This document shows positions 25,477 to 36,302 of a DNA stretch of 64,000 nucleotides, one piece after another. Each line of letters opens with the position of its first letter. Within the stretch, counting starts at the first letter, position 1. Position numbers and translations under genes: made by a program. Source of the DNA: Smittia aterrima (taxonomy: Eukaryota; Arthropoda; Insecta; Diptera; Chironomidae); the NCBI GenBank assembly GCA_033063855.1, contig CP093831.1, positions 8,804,001 through 8,868,000 of the forward strand, in the 5' to 3' direction. Under the pieces are notes generated by a model, which was not told the origin of the DNA, did not search any database, and was given only the letters and a program-made list of their open reading frames with translations.

Positions 25477-26016
25477 GGTTTGCATGAAATTTTGTTTACG
25501 GAATCCCCTTTTAATGTAAATTTGCCTACAATTCAGTAAACATTAATACACAAAAAAAAAAGCGAACGAAAAATCCTCCAGACCAGACGAGAGACTCTCA
25601 GTTAAAGTTTAAACACTATCAGCATCAACAGTAGAGCCAACGACGCTCCCCCGAAAGCTCAGCTGATCATGTTTCAGTCTCTCGAAGTGTTTGATTAAAT
25701 TTTCACTTCGCTATTCGGCGTGTTTGATAATAACAATAATATTTAGAAAATCCAATGGATTTCTGTAAATATTTTGGTGATACGAACTCGAATCGACCTC
25801 TCGCTCTTCTGTTTGCAATTTGTAAACTTTATCGTAGGTCCGAGTCGTGAGTTTACTATTCATTTACTTCCGAGCAATGCCCCAGACGCATTCATCAAGA
25901 AAATTCTTCATTTGTTCATCATTTTCATGATGTGAGAGAAGAATTTGAGCTTAGAGACAACATTTGATTATTGACAAAGTTTGTTGATTCGCGTGGCTTC
26001 GTTCTCAAAACAAATT
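25477..26016 (-). repeat. Inverted repeat, right arm (about 540 bp)
   Basis: This is the reverse-complement partner of 21165-21703, over 99% identical. It lies about 0.94 kb upstream of the biniou start codon, so it may include biniou regulatory DNA that was copied and inverted to the other side of the orphan gene. Weaker similarity continues outward to about 26040 and inward to about 25434, where the right copy carries roughly 10 extra bases. Confidence 0.95.
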
Positions 26017-26957
26017 CTTGTTATTGTTAAGCTGATCTCTTCGAAATCCTTCAGATTTCAAGAATTATATTTGCGTCGGGATAAAGTATCAAATTTTAAT
26101 TAATCAAAAATATTCAGGGATTGGATCATAAACTTCTCTCAAGCTCTGACTAAGCTCATCATCCGACAATGTTAAAATAGTTTTTTGACTCCGCCCTCAA
26201 TGATCTCCGTTCGCTACAAGAATCTTTGGCTTTCGTCCGTTAACAAATTTTATAGTCGCGCAATGTTAATTCCGATTTTGATTTTAATTTCTCTAAAGTG
26301 TTAACAGCACTGTACTCATCGATGAATCATTAAAGAGCGATCAATTGACGTCACAATGAAGCAAAGCAACTGCTCGCTGGAAATAAAAAATCTCTTCTTA
26401 AAATCGAATTGAAAGGCTAATGATGTAAACAAAATGTCGACCGAGAAGAAGAAACCGTAAGGTAATTAATTTGTTTCGTGTGAAGACGATTTTCTTGGGG
26501 AATTTTCCTTTTCCTTCATCGTTTTCTCCTCAAAGAGAAGAAGAAAGATCAAAAGAAAACCAAACCCCAAAAGATTTCTTTCTCTTGTGTAACTCACACA
26601 TTGACAGAGGAAAAGATTCTTCTCGACTTCTCATCCTCCCGTTTGCGATCGAGCGTGAAATCTTCTCCAATTAGTATTCGAGTGTTGTTTAAACTGTGCG
26701 GACGCTCAAACCAACCCTCGACTGCTAATTTCGAAGTGAAATCTTTTCATCCATTAACGCTTAGACATTCATCTCTTCTCTTCTCTCGGCGCGTGGATAA
26801 CTGAAGAGGTTTACATTGGTGAATAAATAAATAAATATCGGAAAAGACCGATCAGGGCTCAAGTGGTTAAAGTTATTCACAAATAAATAATTCAAGTTGC
26901 ACAAGTGAACATGAAATAATAGTTTTCGAGAGAAAGTGAAAAATAACTGAAAAGAAA
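26017..26957. other. 5' flank and leader of biniou
   Basis: This is 0.94 kb between the right repeat arm and the biniou ATG. It probably includes the promoter and 5' leader. No clear TATA box is seen. Short open frames here (26471-26804) overlap in two frames and look like chance. Confidence 0.45.
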
Positions 26958-29045
26958 ATGGAAAATCGATCACCACCCTCTCCGATCTATTCGCAAATTT
27001 ATCACACGAATCTTCCGATAATTTCTTCGTCGGCTCCGATCAATATGTCAGACGATTCACGAACAATTATCACAACAATTGGATCAGTTCATGAAACGTC
27101 AGTCGAACCAAAGACAGAAGTCGATGAGAAGCCTTGTATTTATCATATTGCTGAGGTTGGAGATCAACAGCACATTCAAAACTATCCTCCTCATCCTCAT
27201 CCTATAATCGATGATCGTCATTCGCCCAACTACCCTCACCATCCATCAGCTCAATATTATTTCCCAGCGCCTCACCACAAGTACATCGAAGATAAAATTC
27301 AAAACTCGCACTACGTTCGCTATCCTTACGTCTTGACATCGTCAACTCCTGTGTCAAGCACAGACAACATATCATCGTCTTCCGTTCCGTATCATCATGT
27401 GCCGTACTTGCCGCATAACTTGGATTCTTCAATCAACGCAATGAAACTCTCATCGCCAACGCCGCCAAATCACATCATCAATCGCTTTGGAATCAACTCG
27501 AATCCAACGCCAAACATCAAATATTGCTCAAGCGGGACAATGATGGATTACGTTGATAGTGAGAACATGATGATGAGAGAAAACCACAGTAACATGTCGT
27601 CGCCGGTTTCGTCAATCTCTGGAATGCCTTCGTCATCGGCAGTTTCTTGTATCACAACGACTTGTGATATGAAGATAGGAAGCTCACTAAATTCAGTTTC
27701 TTCCTACAACAATAATCAAGGAGAGAACGAAAGTTGTAAAAATAATTCAGCGACGTCTTCTTCAAATGTTGAGCAGCAACTGAGTAGCACGACCGTTGAC
27801 ACAGTGAAAAAGACAGGAGGAAGAAAACCGGAAAAGCCTGCGATGAGCTATATCAATATGATCGTGATGGCAATTAAAGATTCGCCACAGAAGCGACGAA
27901 CTCTCAGCGAAATTTACAAATATCTTCAATCAAAGTGAGTGGAAATCTCAAGAAATTCCATTTTGATATTTCAATAATTTCTTCCCAAGATTTTCCTTGG
28001 AAAACTCTCAATCCGTCGGCGAAAATCTGAATAATTTTTCCTCCCACAGATATTCATTCTTCAACGGCGAGTATAACGGTTGGAAAAATTCCGTTCGGCA
28101 TAATTTGAGTCTCAACGAGTGTTTCAAGAAGCTTCCGAAAGAGTGTGGGAAGCCTGGCAAAGGTCATTACTGGACGATCGACTCAAGCGCTGAATACATG
28201 TTCGAGGATGAAGGAAGCTTGAGAAGACGACCAAGAGGATTCCGACGAAAGCAACAAATCAAAGCGTACTCGAATGCGGGATCGTTTTATCCTCCAACAA
28301 GCTACGAAGGTCCACCGATCAATGTGTCAGAGATTCAGAACTGCTACTCAGCTCCTTATCCATACGACACGTACAGCTCTGCTCCGCCTGTTCCAACAGC
28401 TCCTCCAGCATTCACTGAAGTTCCTTGGCAATATCAAACGGAATATGTCAGAAATCCGTCGCCTCCACAGCATGTCTCGCCACAATCCGGCGTGCTCGAG
28501 TACAGCGGAAGCTATCAAAGTTATCAAACGTACGAGAACGGAGGTGAGATTAAACAAATTTTTCTCTGTTACTGCCCCAGTTTTGTCTTCGAAATTAATC
28601 ATGGAAAGGAAAAATCTTCGACACAAGCCGCTCACATTGAAAGTGTGCGCGTTATCGTCTCTCAACAGTTTCTTTCTGTTCTCATAGAGTTGGAAAAAAA
28701 AATTATCTCTGAGAAATTTCTTTTCGCCACACCGTTAGCTTCTTAAGAGCCACTTGAAACGAGTTAAATAATTTATGATCTCACTAATGAAATTATGCTG
28801 ATATGTCTCGAGATATTTTGGGTTTTTTATTTATGCTTTATTTACTTTCTTTTTTAGGTATCAAGATGACCCAAATGTCAATGGCACATTCACAGCAGGG
28901 AAACTCAATCGTCACTTCGAGTCCTCCAATTCTCATGTCAAGTGATTGTAAGCCAATTCAAAGCGGGAATGCCAATCCTTATCCACAATCAGTGACACCA
29001 CCTCCTAACGCTTACTATGGTGAACATATCAAATACTCGAACTAA
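26958..29045 (+). CDS. bin: Forkhead transcription factor biniou (FoxF)
   Basis: Three exons, 26958-27934, 28050-28543 and 28858-29045, give 552 residues. The forkhead domain spans about residues 290-390: KPAMSYINMIVMAIK, TLSEIYKYLQSKYSFF, GWKNSVRHNLSLNECFKKLP, GKPGKGHYWTID, then EDEGSLRRRPRGFRRK. The SYINMI variant and RRRPRGFRRK wing are hallmarks of FoxF/biniou, and the C-terminus (YYGEHIKYSN) resembles the biniou end. FoxF factors specify visceral mesoderm. The first two exons split the domain inside helix 3 at LQSK/YSFF. The N-terminal 290 residues are Ser/His/Pro/Asn-rich, as in activation regions. Reading through the second intron stays open to 28746, but the spliced C-terminus is conserved and the intron has good GTGAG and TTTTTTAG signals. 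Confidence 0.95.
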
Positions 29046-29520
29046 TCAGCGAGTGCCAAAGATTAAACGCCAAAAATAAAATTGTTTTAAGTCTCGACAT
29101 CTGTTTACTTCAAAACTTTATGAATTATGAATAAAAAAAACTAAGAAAAGAAATTATCGAAGTCCTTCAAACAATTGTCTGAAGGTTGATTTAGGATTAA
29201 ATTCAATGAAACTAATGATCGATGATTCCTCAAGATATTAATGATCAAGAAAAGTCTCATTCGAACGTTAAAGTCATAAATAAAATTAACGTCTCTCTTT
29301 CTCTCGGAATATGACGGAGATGATGTAAATATTTGGATGAAAATAATGTTGGAAATCAAATGTAAACAAATTGAACTTTTTCGCTCTCGTCACTTATCGG
29401 AAATTGAGCTGAAAGTTGAAGCTTTTGGAAATTTGTCAGGAAATTAAAATGAAGCGATTTACATTCTGCTTTAAGTTTTATTATAAAACTGATAAGAACT
29501 TATAAAGCTGATAAGATATT
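29046..29520. other. Convergent 3' regions
   Basis: Tail-to-tail spacer between biniou (+) and the first four-cysteine gene (-). AATAAA motifs at about 29075 and 29126 probably end the biniou transcript. Nothing else is recognised. Confidence 0.5.
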
Positions 29521-29977
29521 TTAAAATTGTCTGAGGTGAGAACCATCATCTTCAACACCGAAGCAAGCGAGGAAGTTATCTCTGAAGAGATCGGCATTTT
29601 CTTCGCTGGTGATTCTTGCCAAGTCGTTTCTCAAGCGAAGACCTTCGAAAAGAACTGAAGCAGTCCATGAAGCCATGCATGCTTGTTGAAGTCGTTCGTT
29701 TGTCATTTCTTGGCATCGTCTGTATTGTTCAAATAATCTCCAAACAGATTCAACAGTCTCAACTACCCAGCGAGCGAAGGCTTCGGTTTCTTCACGAACT
29801 TCTTCAATTCCTTGCATGATGCAAGCGAGAATGCCTTCTTCATCGAGTTCAGGAAGAGTTTGAGCATGGGAGAGGAGCTTTAAAAAGAAATTTGATGTCG
29901 AAGTTTTCATCAACAAAAATAATTCAATAACTTACGGCTAAACCCAAAACTGCGCAAAAGATAGCAATGGTCTTCAT
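29521..29977 (-). CDS. Four-cysteine helical secreted protein, copy A
   Basis: I do not recognise the family. Two exons, 29977-29936 and 29877-29521, encode 132 residues. A signal peptide (MKTIAIFCAVLGLALLSHAQ) is split by a 58 bp intron. The mature part is acidic and looks all-helical, with four cysteines spaced C-35-C-11-C-37-C. The next gene upstream on the same strand has a comparable spacing (C-32-C-19-C-36-C) and similar surroundings of the last two cysteines (QQACMASWTASVL versus IQACNAAFTASLA), so the two are tandem paralogues. The size and cysteine count recall small secreted helical carriers, but the pattern does not match the six-cysteine odorant-binding proteins. Confidence 0.8.
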
Positions 29978-30388
29978 TTTTACGATTTGATTGTTAACAA
30001 ACGACTGTAAAGAAAAATCTCGTCGCACTCGGTTTTAAATCAATTTTTCAATCCTTATCGTCTATGACGGAGGTCTTGATAATTACAGCGAAAAATAACT
30101 CGGACTTTTGCCTATCTTAACTTATTAATTACACTTCAGATTAGATACGTCGACTCGTGAGGGCAGAGCATGCACGGATTCTCGATTGGTAAAATAGAAA
30201 AGTATTTTTCTTGATAAGGAATTCATTCGTTGAGATAAGGTAGGGCAATGAGCTTGAAAGAGATTTTCTTTGAGCTTAATAGTAAAGCATCCAAAGAAAC
30301 ATTTCAGAGCTTACGAAAAAAGAGTTTTAAAAGATGGCGCTGACAGTTTTTCTACAAGTTTTATTTTTCTTGTACAAGTTTATTTATT
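29978..30388. other. Spacer between four-cysteine genes
   Basis: This is 411 bp holding the promoter and short leader of copy A and the 3' end of copy B. A TTTAAAAC element around 30033 with TACAGTC near 30004 (both read on the minus strand) is a weak TATA/initiator candidate for copy A. Confidence 0.4.
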
Positions 30389-30859
30389 TCAAGCATTTAG
30401 AAAGCATTCGGCAGCATTCTCACGAACTTGAGAAGCTAGTCCAGAGTCGATTGCAGTTAAATCGTTATTGAGGCGATTAAGTTCATAAGCAAGAGAAGCG
30501 GTGAAAGCTGCGTTGCATGCTTGAATTACGCGATCTTGGATGGCAGTTGGAGGGTCTGTTAAATAAAATTGTTTTAATCAAAAATTCCAACTTTCAAAAT
30601 TTGTCAAACTTACCGTCACGATGAATGTTTGCGCATCGCTGTCTGTGCTCTTGCAAGCGAACAGCTGTTTCACGAAGATCTGCCGACCAATCCCTCAAGT
30701 CTTCTCTATCACCCTCAAGTGCAGGCTAAGAAATATTTCAAATTTATTTAAAGTAAAAGAAATTTTTTGAAAACTTACAGCAAAACATTCTAAAATGTCA
30801 GATTGTGCTAAAGTCTGAGCTGCAAAAATTGCAAGCAAAACAAAAATCGCCGTCTTCAT
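30389..30859 (-). CDS. Four-cysteine helical secreted protein, copy B
   Basis: Three exons, 30859-30779, 30725-30614 and 30555-30389, give 119 residues. It starts with a signal peptide (MKTAIFVLLAIFAAQTLAQ) and contains four cysteines spaced C-32-C-19-C-36-C in a helix-rich, charged sequence. It is a tandem paralogue of the gene at 29521-29977: same strand, same size class, and a similar ACNAAFTASL stretch around the third cysteine. Intron number differs (two here, one in A). It is expected to be secreted; the function is unknown. A TATA box and TCAGTT initiator sit just upstream. Confidence 0.8.
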
Positions 30860-31367
30860 CTTATCGTTTCTTTGATCTACGTTCAACTGACACTTTTCAT
30901 TCACAAAATTTTTATAAATAAAGTTTCATTATCTAGCACACGCATTAACTGATAAAAAAATTTTAATCTTCTTGACATTCCGCAAAAAAATTACTTAAAA
31001 TAAAACTGTCTCGAGCTTTTGATCTTCAAAAAAGATTTCATGGTTCTGATAACAACGAAAATTTAAATCATTTTTCCGACCACAAGCAAGTTCGTCGCTA
31101 AACGGAAACATAAACTCGATCTCATAAAATCATCTCAACGACATGTGACTCCTTAAAAGGAAAACACCGCACGACGATTCCGGATAGAGGAGTGAACGAG
31201 AATGCATTTAGTGAGGTCAAACGTTAATGATTTATGTTTGTCAAATGAATATTTGTTGTTGCTCGTTTTAAGTTGGCTTCCTAGTCTAGTGAGAGATAAT
31301 TTGTTTCACATTTCAACGAACGTTCGTAGACAGATTGTCGCCTTAATATTTTATTTTCCCTTTAAGT
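30860..31367. other. Spacer between four-cysteine gene and peritrophin array
   Basis: About 0.5 kb containing the copy B promoter and the 3' flank of the first peritrophin-like gene. Nothing further is seen. Confidence 0.5.
30884..30916 (-). promoter_or_regulatory. TATA + initiator of four-cysteine copy B
   Basis: Read on the minus strand, TATAAAAA (30916-30909) is followed about 26 bases later by GTCAGTTG (30891-30884), an insect initiator. This leaves a leader of only about 30 bases before the ATG at 30859. Confidence 0.55.
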
Positions 31368-32352
31368 TTATTTGACTTTACACAATTTTGTTTTAACATC
31401 AAAGACCCAACCTTTGAAACAGGATTTCAACTTTCCAACCCACTTCGTTCCATTGTAAACGCACTCGTAATACTTTTTATCGTCATCTGAGTAAACTTTC
31501 TTATCAGCTCTCGTGCATTTTAATTCGCAATCAACTGGCAAACTATTCAGATTCGCATTAAAGCCCTCATCGCAACGGAAGACGTAAGGAGTTTGATCGG
31601 TTGGATTCCTGCAGTTGACGACATATTGGCCTTTAGCAGGCAAGAAGTAAGTGTACTTCAACAAAGTATTCTTCCCTGCAGCTGCAGCGCAAGAGATTTC
31701 AGTGCAGAATCTGTTGAAAGTCAATCGACAGTAACTGCCAAGAGGAGCGCTTGGATCGAAAACGTAAAGGTCATCGCAAAACCAAGGTTCAGCCTCGAGT
31801 TCATGAGTGACAGGATCAGACTCATAACAGTAGAAATATTTTTTGCAGTCGAGTGGATCAGGAAAAACTCCTTTGCCTGTGCATTTATAGAGTGTCGGTG
31901 GAGCTGCGCAAGTCTCGCTGATAGTGGTGCCACAATCTGCGTTTCCGGGATTATCTTTATCATCGTTACAATAAGGGGTGCTAGATAAACAATCATAATC
32001 ATTCGCTTTCCCGACTCCTGTGCATTTCTGTGACGGATAATTAATAAATATTCAAATATTTTTTATCAAAATTTTAACTCACAAATTTTTGAGTAGCACA
32101 CTGAGCAGAATCTTCGCTGTCAACACAGAAGGTTTTTCCCTTATTTTCTGCTGTGCATTTTTCTTTAATCTGAACATCAATCGCAACTCGACCAGCTCTT
32201 TTGGTTCCGATTTTAGTCCCAGGAACGAAAATGTCGCTTGCAACTGCTCCAGCGATGAAAGTCAACGCCTAAATTTTATTTTTTATTAAAATATTTTCTG
32301 AATTAACTCCAATTAATTATTTTTTCACCAAAATAGAAAGAACTGTCTTCAT
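31368..32352 (-). CDS. Peritrophin-like chitin-binding secreted protein 1
   Basis: Three exons, 32352-32329, 32268-32083 and 32027-31368, encode 289 residues. A short first exon carries the start of the signal peptide (MKTVLSIL/ALTFIAGAVAS). Next is an N-terminal cysteine module (GKTFCV... / KCTGVGK...DC...PYCNDD). The first CBM14-like (peritrophin-A) domain contains GVFPDPLDCKKYFYC and ends near YCRL. A linker module has GQYVVNC, YVFRC, LPVDC, and a second CBM14-like domain has KYYECVYNG..SCFKGWVFD. CBM14 domains bind chitin, so a role in the peritrophic matrix, cuticle or salivary secretion is likely, though neither domain has all features I would expect. There is no Pro/Thr tail. It is the most recent relative of the truncated copy at 34042-34567. 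Confidence 0.85.
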
Positions 32353-32408
32353 TGTAGAAATGTCTGCTAGAGCAACTTTAAGTGAAATGACCAAGATTAA
32401 ACTGATTG

Positions 32409-32416
32409 CTTTTATA
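32409..32416 (-). promoter_or_regulatory. TATA box of peritrophin-like gene 1
   Basis: TATAAAAG on the minus strand, 57-64 bases upstream of the ATG. A GGTCATTTC sequence about 30 bases downstream could be the initiator. Confidence 0.5.
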
Positions 32417-32725
32417 CGAGACTGTCGTCGCTCAACAATCTTCGCTATTTAACTTTGCGCGCTTGTTGACTAATAAAGACGGACAAACATGGATAAGAGA
32501 TACTGAGAAGATATATTTGACCTTAAGCTTTAACTTGCGATAAATGTTCATCTTGCTAAAAAAAAAAGTTTCTTCTTATCATTCACGATCATTAACTTCA
32601 CGTAACTACAACGAAATGTATTTTATACAATCAAGAAAATAATTTTAGTCAAAACCAAAGAAAATTCTTTTAGAAATTGCAGTTTTATTCTCCGATAAAT
32701 TATTTTGTTTTTAAATAAATTTCAT

Positions 32726-33714
32726 TTATGGATCGATTTGACAAGATTTCGAAGGTGAATCGAAGTGGTATCCTGTGAAGCAAGATTTAACACTTGAGAT
32801 CCAATTGTTTCCACTCTTGATGCATTCGTAATATTTCCTTTTGTCAGTTCCAGGGAAAGCCACCTTGTCAGCCTTCGTGCATTTGAAGACACACTCCACT
32901 GGCAAAGTATTTAAGTTTGCTTCAAAACCAGCTTCGCAACGCCAGATGTAAGGAGCTCCTTGATTTGCACCAGTTCTGCAACTAACGACAATTTGTCCAC
33001 TTGCTTTAGGAAAGTATTGGAAGTTCATCAAAACGTTCTTTGCAGTTCCATCGCAAGTCATTTGAGAGCAATATTTGTTGTCGGTAAATCGGCAAAATTC
33101 GTTTTTAGGTCCACTCGGATCGAAAACATAAAAGTCGTCGCATTCGTAAGGCTCAGCAACGAAGCTTCCTACAGCAGGGTCAAGGTAACAAAAGAAGAAC
33201 TTCTTGCAATTGAAAGGATCAGGGAAAACTCCTTCTCCAGTGCAGGAATAAGGCAATACAGGTACTGGACAGTCAGGATCGCGAACATTAGTGCATCCAG
33301 CTTTGCCTGTTTCAGTTTCAACGCAATGATTAGCTGATCCTTCGCAATCAAATGCAAGTCCTAATGCAGTTCCCGTGCATTTCTGTAAAAAAATATTTTT
33401 AAATAAAGAAAAGAAAACTTTACATTGCGGTTTAATTTACGATAGCCTGAACGGCGTCGCAATAATCAGGCGCGGTTCCAACACAGAAAGTTTGACCAAC
33501 ATTAGTTGCACCGACACAGTTGGTAGTAATTGCTTCATCGCTTGTTGGGAGAGCTGTAGCTCTAACTGCACGCAATGGTCGACCAGGAGAGAAAGTTCCT
33601 GTTTCAGCATAAATTACTCCAAAGAGCAAACAACTCGCCTAAAAAGTTTTCACTTCTAATAAAAAAAATTACTAAAATTAATTTTTAACTCACAAAGAAA
33701 AGACAAAACTTCAT
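32726..33714 (-). CDS. Peritrophin-like chitin-binding secreted protein 2
   Basis: Three exons, 33714-33694, 33638-33441 and 33382-32726, encode 291 residues. The layout equals gene 1: a 7-codon signal exon (MKFCLFF/ASCLLFGVIYAE), an N-terminal cysteine module, CBM14-like domain 1 (CTGEGVFPDPFNCKKFFFC through FCRF), the linker module (CDGTAKNVLMNF, PYIWRC, LPVECVFKC) and CBM14-like domain 2 (KYYECIKSG, SCFTGYHFD). There is no repetitive tail; it ends QIDP. All introns are phase 0 at the same places as in gene 1, showing tandem duplication. It is probably secreted and chitin-associated. Confidence 0.85.
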
Positions 33715-33774
33715 TTTCAATTATTTTTCAAAACGAAATAACTTCAACTGTCTTCATCTGGTTTAAAGTTTAGC

Positions 33775-33782
33775 CTTTTATA
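33775..33782 (-). promoter_or_regulatory. TATA box of peritrophin-like gene 2
   Basis: TATAAAAG on the minus strand, 61-68 bases upstream of the ATG. GACAGTTG follows about 30 bases downstream as a possible initiator. Confidence 0.5.
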
Positions 33783-34041
33783 GTGAGCTGCGGAAGATGA
33801 TCTCTCACTTGTGACTTCTTGATATAAGCGGTCACATGATAACAAATGGTAAATATGCAGAGATAATGAAAACCTTGATTTTGACATCTAAATATTACAT
33901 AAGAGCTACAACTAATTTTGGCTCATGAGAATTTATAAAAATGTGCGAAAGAATTGAAGATTTTAAACTTTGTTTGATAAAAATTCTTTTATTCATGATT
34001 TTGTTTTCTGAATCCTTTAATGACAAATTTTAAATGGAAAC

Positions 34042-34567
34042 TCATACTCTTGTGGACACAGGAATGTAAGTGCATTTGATTTTCCTAGTAACCCGGTCAT
34101 AGTGGCAACTGTAGGAATTCTTGCATTTGTTCGGATTAGGAAAAAATCCTTGCCAACCAATGCAAACTGGAGCTGGGCAAGTCACGCTTCGAGTGGTGCC
34201 ACAAACTGCGTTTCCGGGATTATCTTTATCATCGTTACAATAAGGGACGATAGATGAACAATCAAAACTTATCGCCTTCCCCACTCCTGTGCATTGCTGT
34301 GACGGATAATAAATAAAAATTCAAATATTTTTTAATAAAATTTTAACTCACAAATAAACGGGTACCACACTGAGTAGGCACATCTTCGCTGGTAACACAG
34401 AAGGTTTTTCCAATATTTTCTGCTGTTTTGCATTTGTCCATAATGTCGATTGTAAATGCTCCAGAGAGAAACGTCAACGCCTAAATTTGATTTTTTTATT
34501 AAAATATTTTCTAAATAACTCCATTTGGTATTTTTTTTTTCACCAAAATAGAAAGAACTGTCTTCAT
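34042..34567 (-). CDS. Truncated peritrophin-like protein 3
   Basis: Three exons, 34567-34544, 34480-34352 and 34296-34042, encode 135 residues. Exon 1, both introns and the N-terminal module are nearly the same as gene 1 (MKTVLSIL start; CNDDKDNPGNA), so this is a recent partial duplicate. After the N-terminal module the copy diverges: one incomplete CBM14-like domain (GFFPNPNKCKNSYSC) loses its last cysteines and the protein stops at VSTRV, without the linker and second domain. Exon 2 also lacks about 19 residues present in gene 1. Reading frame and splice sites are intact, so it may still be made as a short protein. Alternatively it is a decaying copy. Confidence 0.7.
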
Positions 34568-35009
34568 TGTAGAAATGTCTGGTAGAGCATAATATTTATA
34601 TGTTAATAAACTTTATTAAATTACTATTCATCTCACCAAAAAAACACAGAACTTCGTCACAATGAGTTTTGAAATGATTTAAAGCTGCGATTCCACAGAA
34701 CCTGACTAATTGGAAGTTTTTAATTATAAAACTGCGATTACTTTAATGTACAATTTTATGAGTTGTGTGATAACAAATGGCAAATAAGGAAAGATTACGA
34801 GAACCTTCAATTGACCTTCAAACAAATTGCAATGCATGAATCTACTTTTATTCTACATTATTGAAAGCTATACATGGACAAGAATGTAACAATTCAATTC
34901 AACTTGGTGGTCAACTTGAATAACAAATTTCTGTCTTGCAAGGCCATACTCGTGTGCACCATAAATATTTTTTTCTAGGAATAAAAAAAGAGATAAGCAG
35001 TAAATTTTT
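34568..35009. other. Spacer between peritrophin-like genes 3 and 4
   Basis: 442 bp with the 5' flank of gene 3 and the 3' flank of gene 4. The minus-strand open frame through 34868-35059 is only a shadow of the gene 4 threonine tail in another frame. Confidence 0.5.
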
Positions 35010-36081
35010 TTAGTCTGTTGATACGGTTGTTGCTGTTGTTGTAGTCGTTGGAGCTTCAACGCATCTCTTCAGGTTCGAGTTAAAAATGGATCCTCTGAAG
35101 CAATCTTGAACTCTAGATTCCCATCTCGAGCCGGTGTAATAGCATTCGTAATACTTTGATTCGTCTCCGGGGAAAGCATGTCGATCTGGTCGTGTGCAAA
35201 CTAAATTGCATTGAACTGGTAACCTGTTCAAATTAGCTTGAAATCCTGCTTCACATCGAAAGACGTATGGAGAACTTCCTCCCTCGCGACAACTCGCAAC
35301 ATATTGACCCAAGCGAGTTGGAAAAGTTCTGTAGGACATTAAAATATTCCTGACAGTTCCATCGCAAGTAACTTGACTGCAGTAACTCCTGTCATTATTA
35401 ACAAGACGACAATAATCATTATTTGGCGCGGTCGGGTCAAAAACGTAAAGTTGTTCACATTCAAATTCTTGTGCAGTTCCTTGTTTTTCGGGGCAGAAAT
35501 AATATTTCCTGCAATTTAAAGCGTCGGGAAACACTCCTCTGCCTGTACAAACGAAGGTAGGTGCAGCTACCTGACAACCTTCACCTGGAGCACTAGAGCA
35601 AAAAGCGGATCCGGGAGTAGATGCATCACAATAAGGAAAAGCTCCGGAACATCCAATCTAATAATTTATGGGAAATATTATCGTAAAGAAAAAGCAAATT
35701 AAATTTGTTAATCTAACCGTCATCCCTGCCATTCCAACCCCTGAACACATCTGGAAAATATATACGCGAATCAATTAAAGCTTCACTGGTTTCATCTTAG
35801 TAAAATCATCTTACATAAAGTTCATTAGCATTACACGGGTTGGCTGTGTTACAGACTGTTTTTCCTACGTTTTCAGCGATACACCTATCAGTGACAGAAA
35901 GCGGCGTTGGTATAGCTGTATTCCGAGCGATGATACGTCGGCCAGCTTTATACGATGTTCCATGAACTGCTGCAAAGAGGCTCACAGCCTAGAATATTCA
36001 CTTTTGTCAATAAATTTTTCTCGAGATACAATAAACTCTTCTCACCAGGAAAAGAATGCACTTTATCTTTGTAACTAGCAT
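35010..36081 (-). CDS. Peritrophin-like chitin-binding secreted protein 4
   Basis: Four exons, 36081-36046, 35988-35815, 35750-35718 and 35657-35010, encode 296 residues. Compared with genes 1-3 the N-terminal module is split by an extra intron, leaving a 33-base micro-exon (MCSGVGMAGMT). This is shared in position with genes 5 and 6. Then follow CBM14-like domain 1 (CTGRGVFPDALNCRKYYFC ... YCRLVNND), linker module (GQYVASCREGG, PYVFRC, LPVQC) and domain 2 (KYYECYYTG, DCFRGSIFN). The protein ends in a short Thr-rich tail (APTTTTTATTVSTD), which may be an unexpanded version of the long Pro/Thr tails of genes 5 and 6. Confidence 0.85.
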
Positions 36082-36099
36082 CTTGACGATTGAAACTTT

Positions 36100-36135
36100 A
36101 CTGATAATAAAATAATTGCAGTTTCAGTTTTTATA
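36100..36135 (-). promoter_or_regulatory. TATA + initiator of peritrophin-like gene 4
   Basis: Minus-strand TATAAAAA (36135-36128) with ATCAGT (36105-36100) about 30 bases downstream, a good match to the insect TATA/initiator spacing. Confidence 0.6.
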
Positions 36136-36302
36136 TGAAACTTACAATATTTGAATGGAGGCTTTTCCTGTGTCTCAAGTGATTAAAGGGATTTATGGCT
36201 GCAAATGAAAATGCGAAGTGGCGGAAATAATTCAACAAAAGTTTTCAATGCCCATGAAAGTTGATAAATTTTATTTGTTTTTCCTTGCAAAGTTTTAAGG
36301 TT

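Noticed and set aside
21165..26016. Complete DNA transposon with terminal inverted repeats
   Set aside because: No transposase-like frame is present and no target-site duplication could be seen at the outer edges; kept only as one possible explanation of the inverted repeat.
28544..28746. Read-through of the second biniou intron giving an alternative C-terminus
   Set aside because: The sequence after the donor is not biniou-like, while the spliced exon gives the conserved end; good GTGAG and TTTTTTAG signals support splicing.
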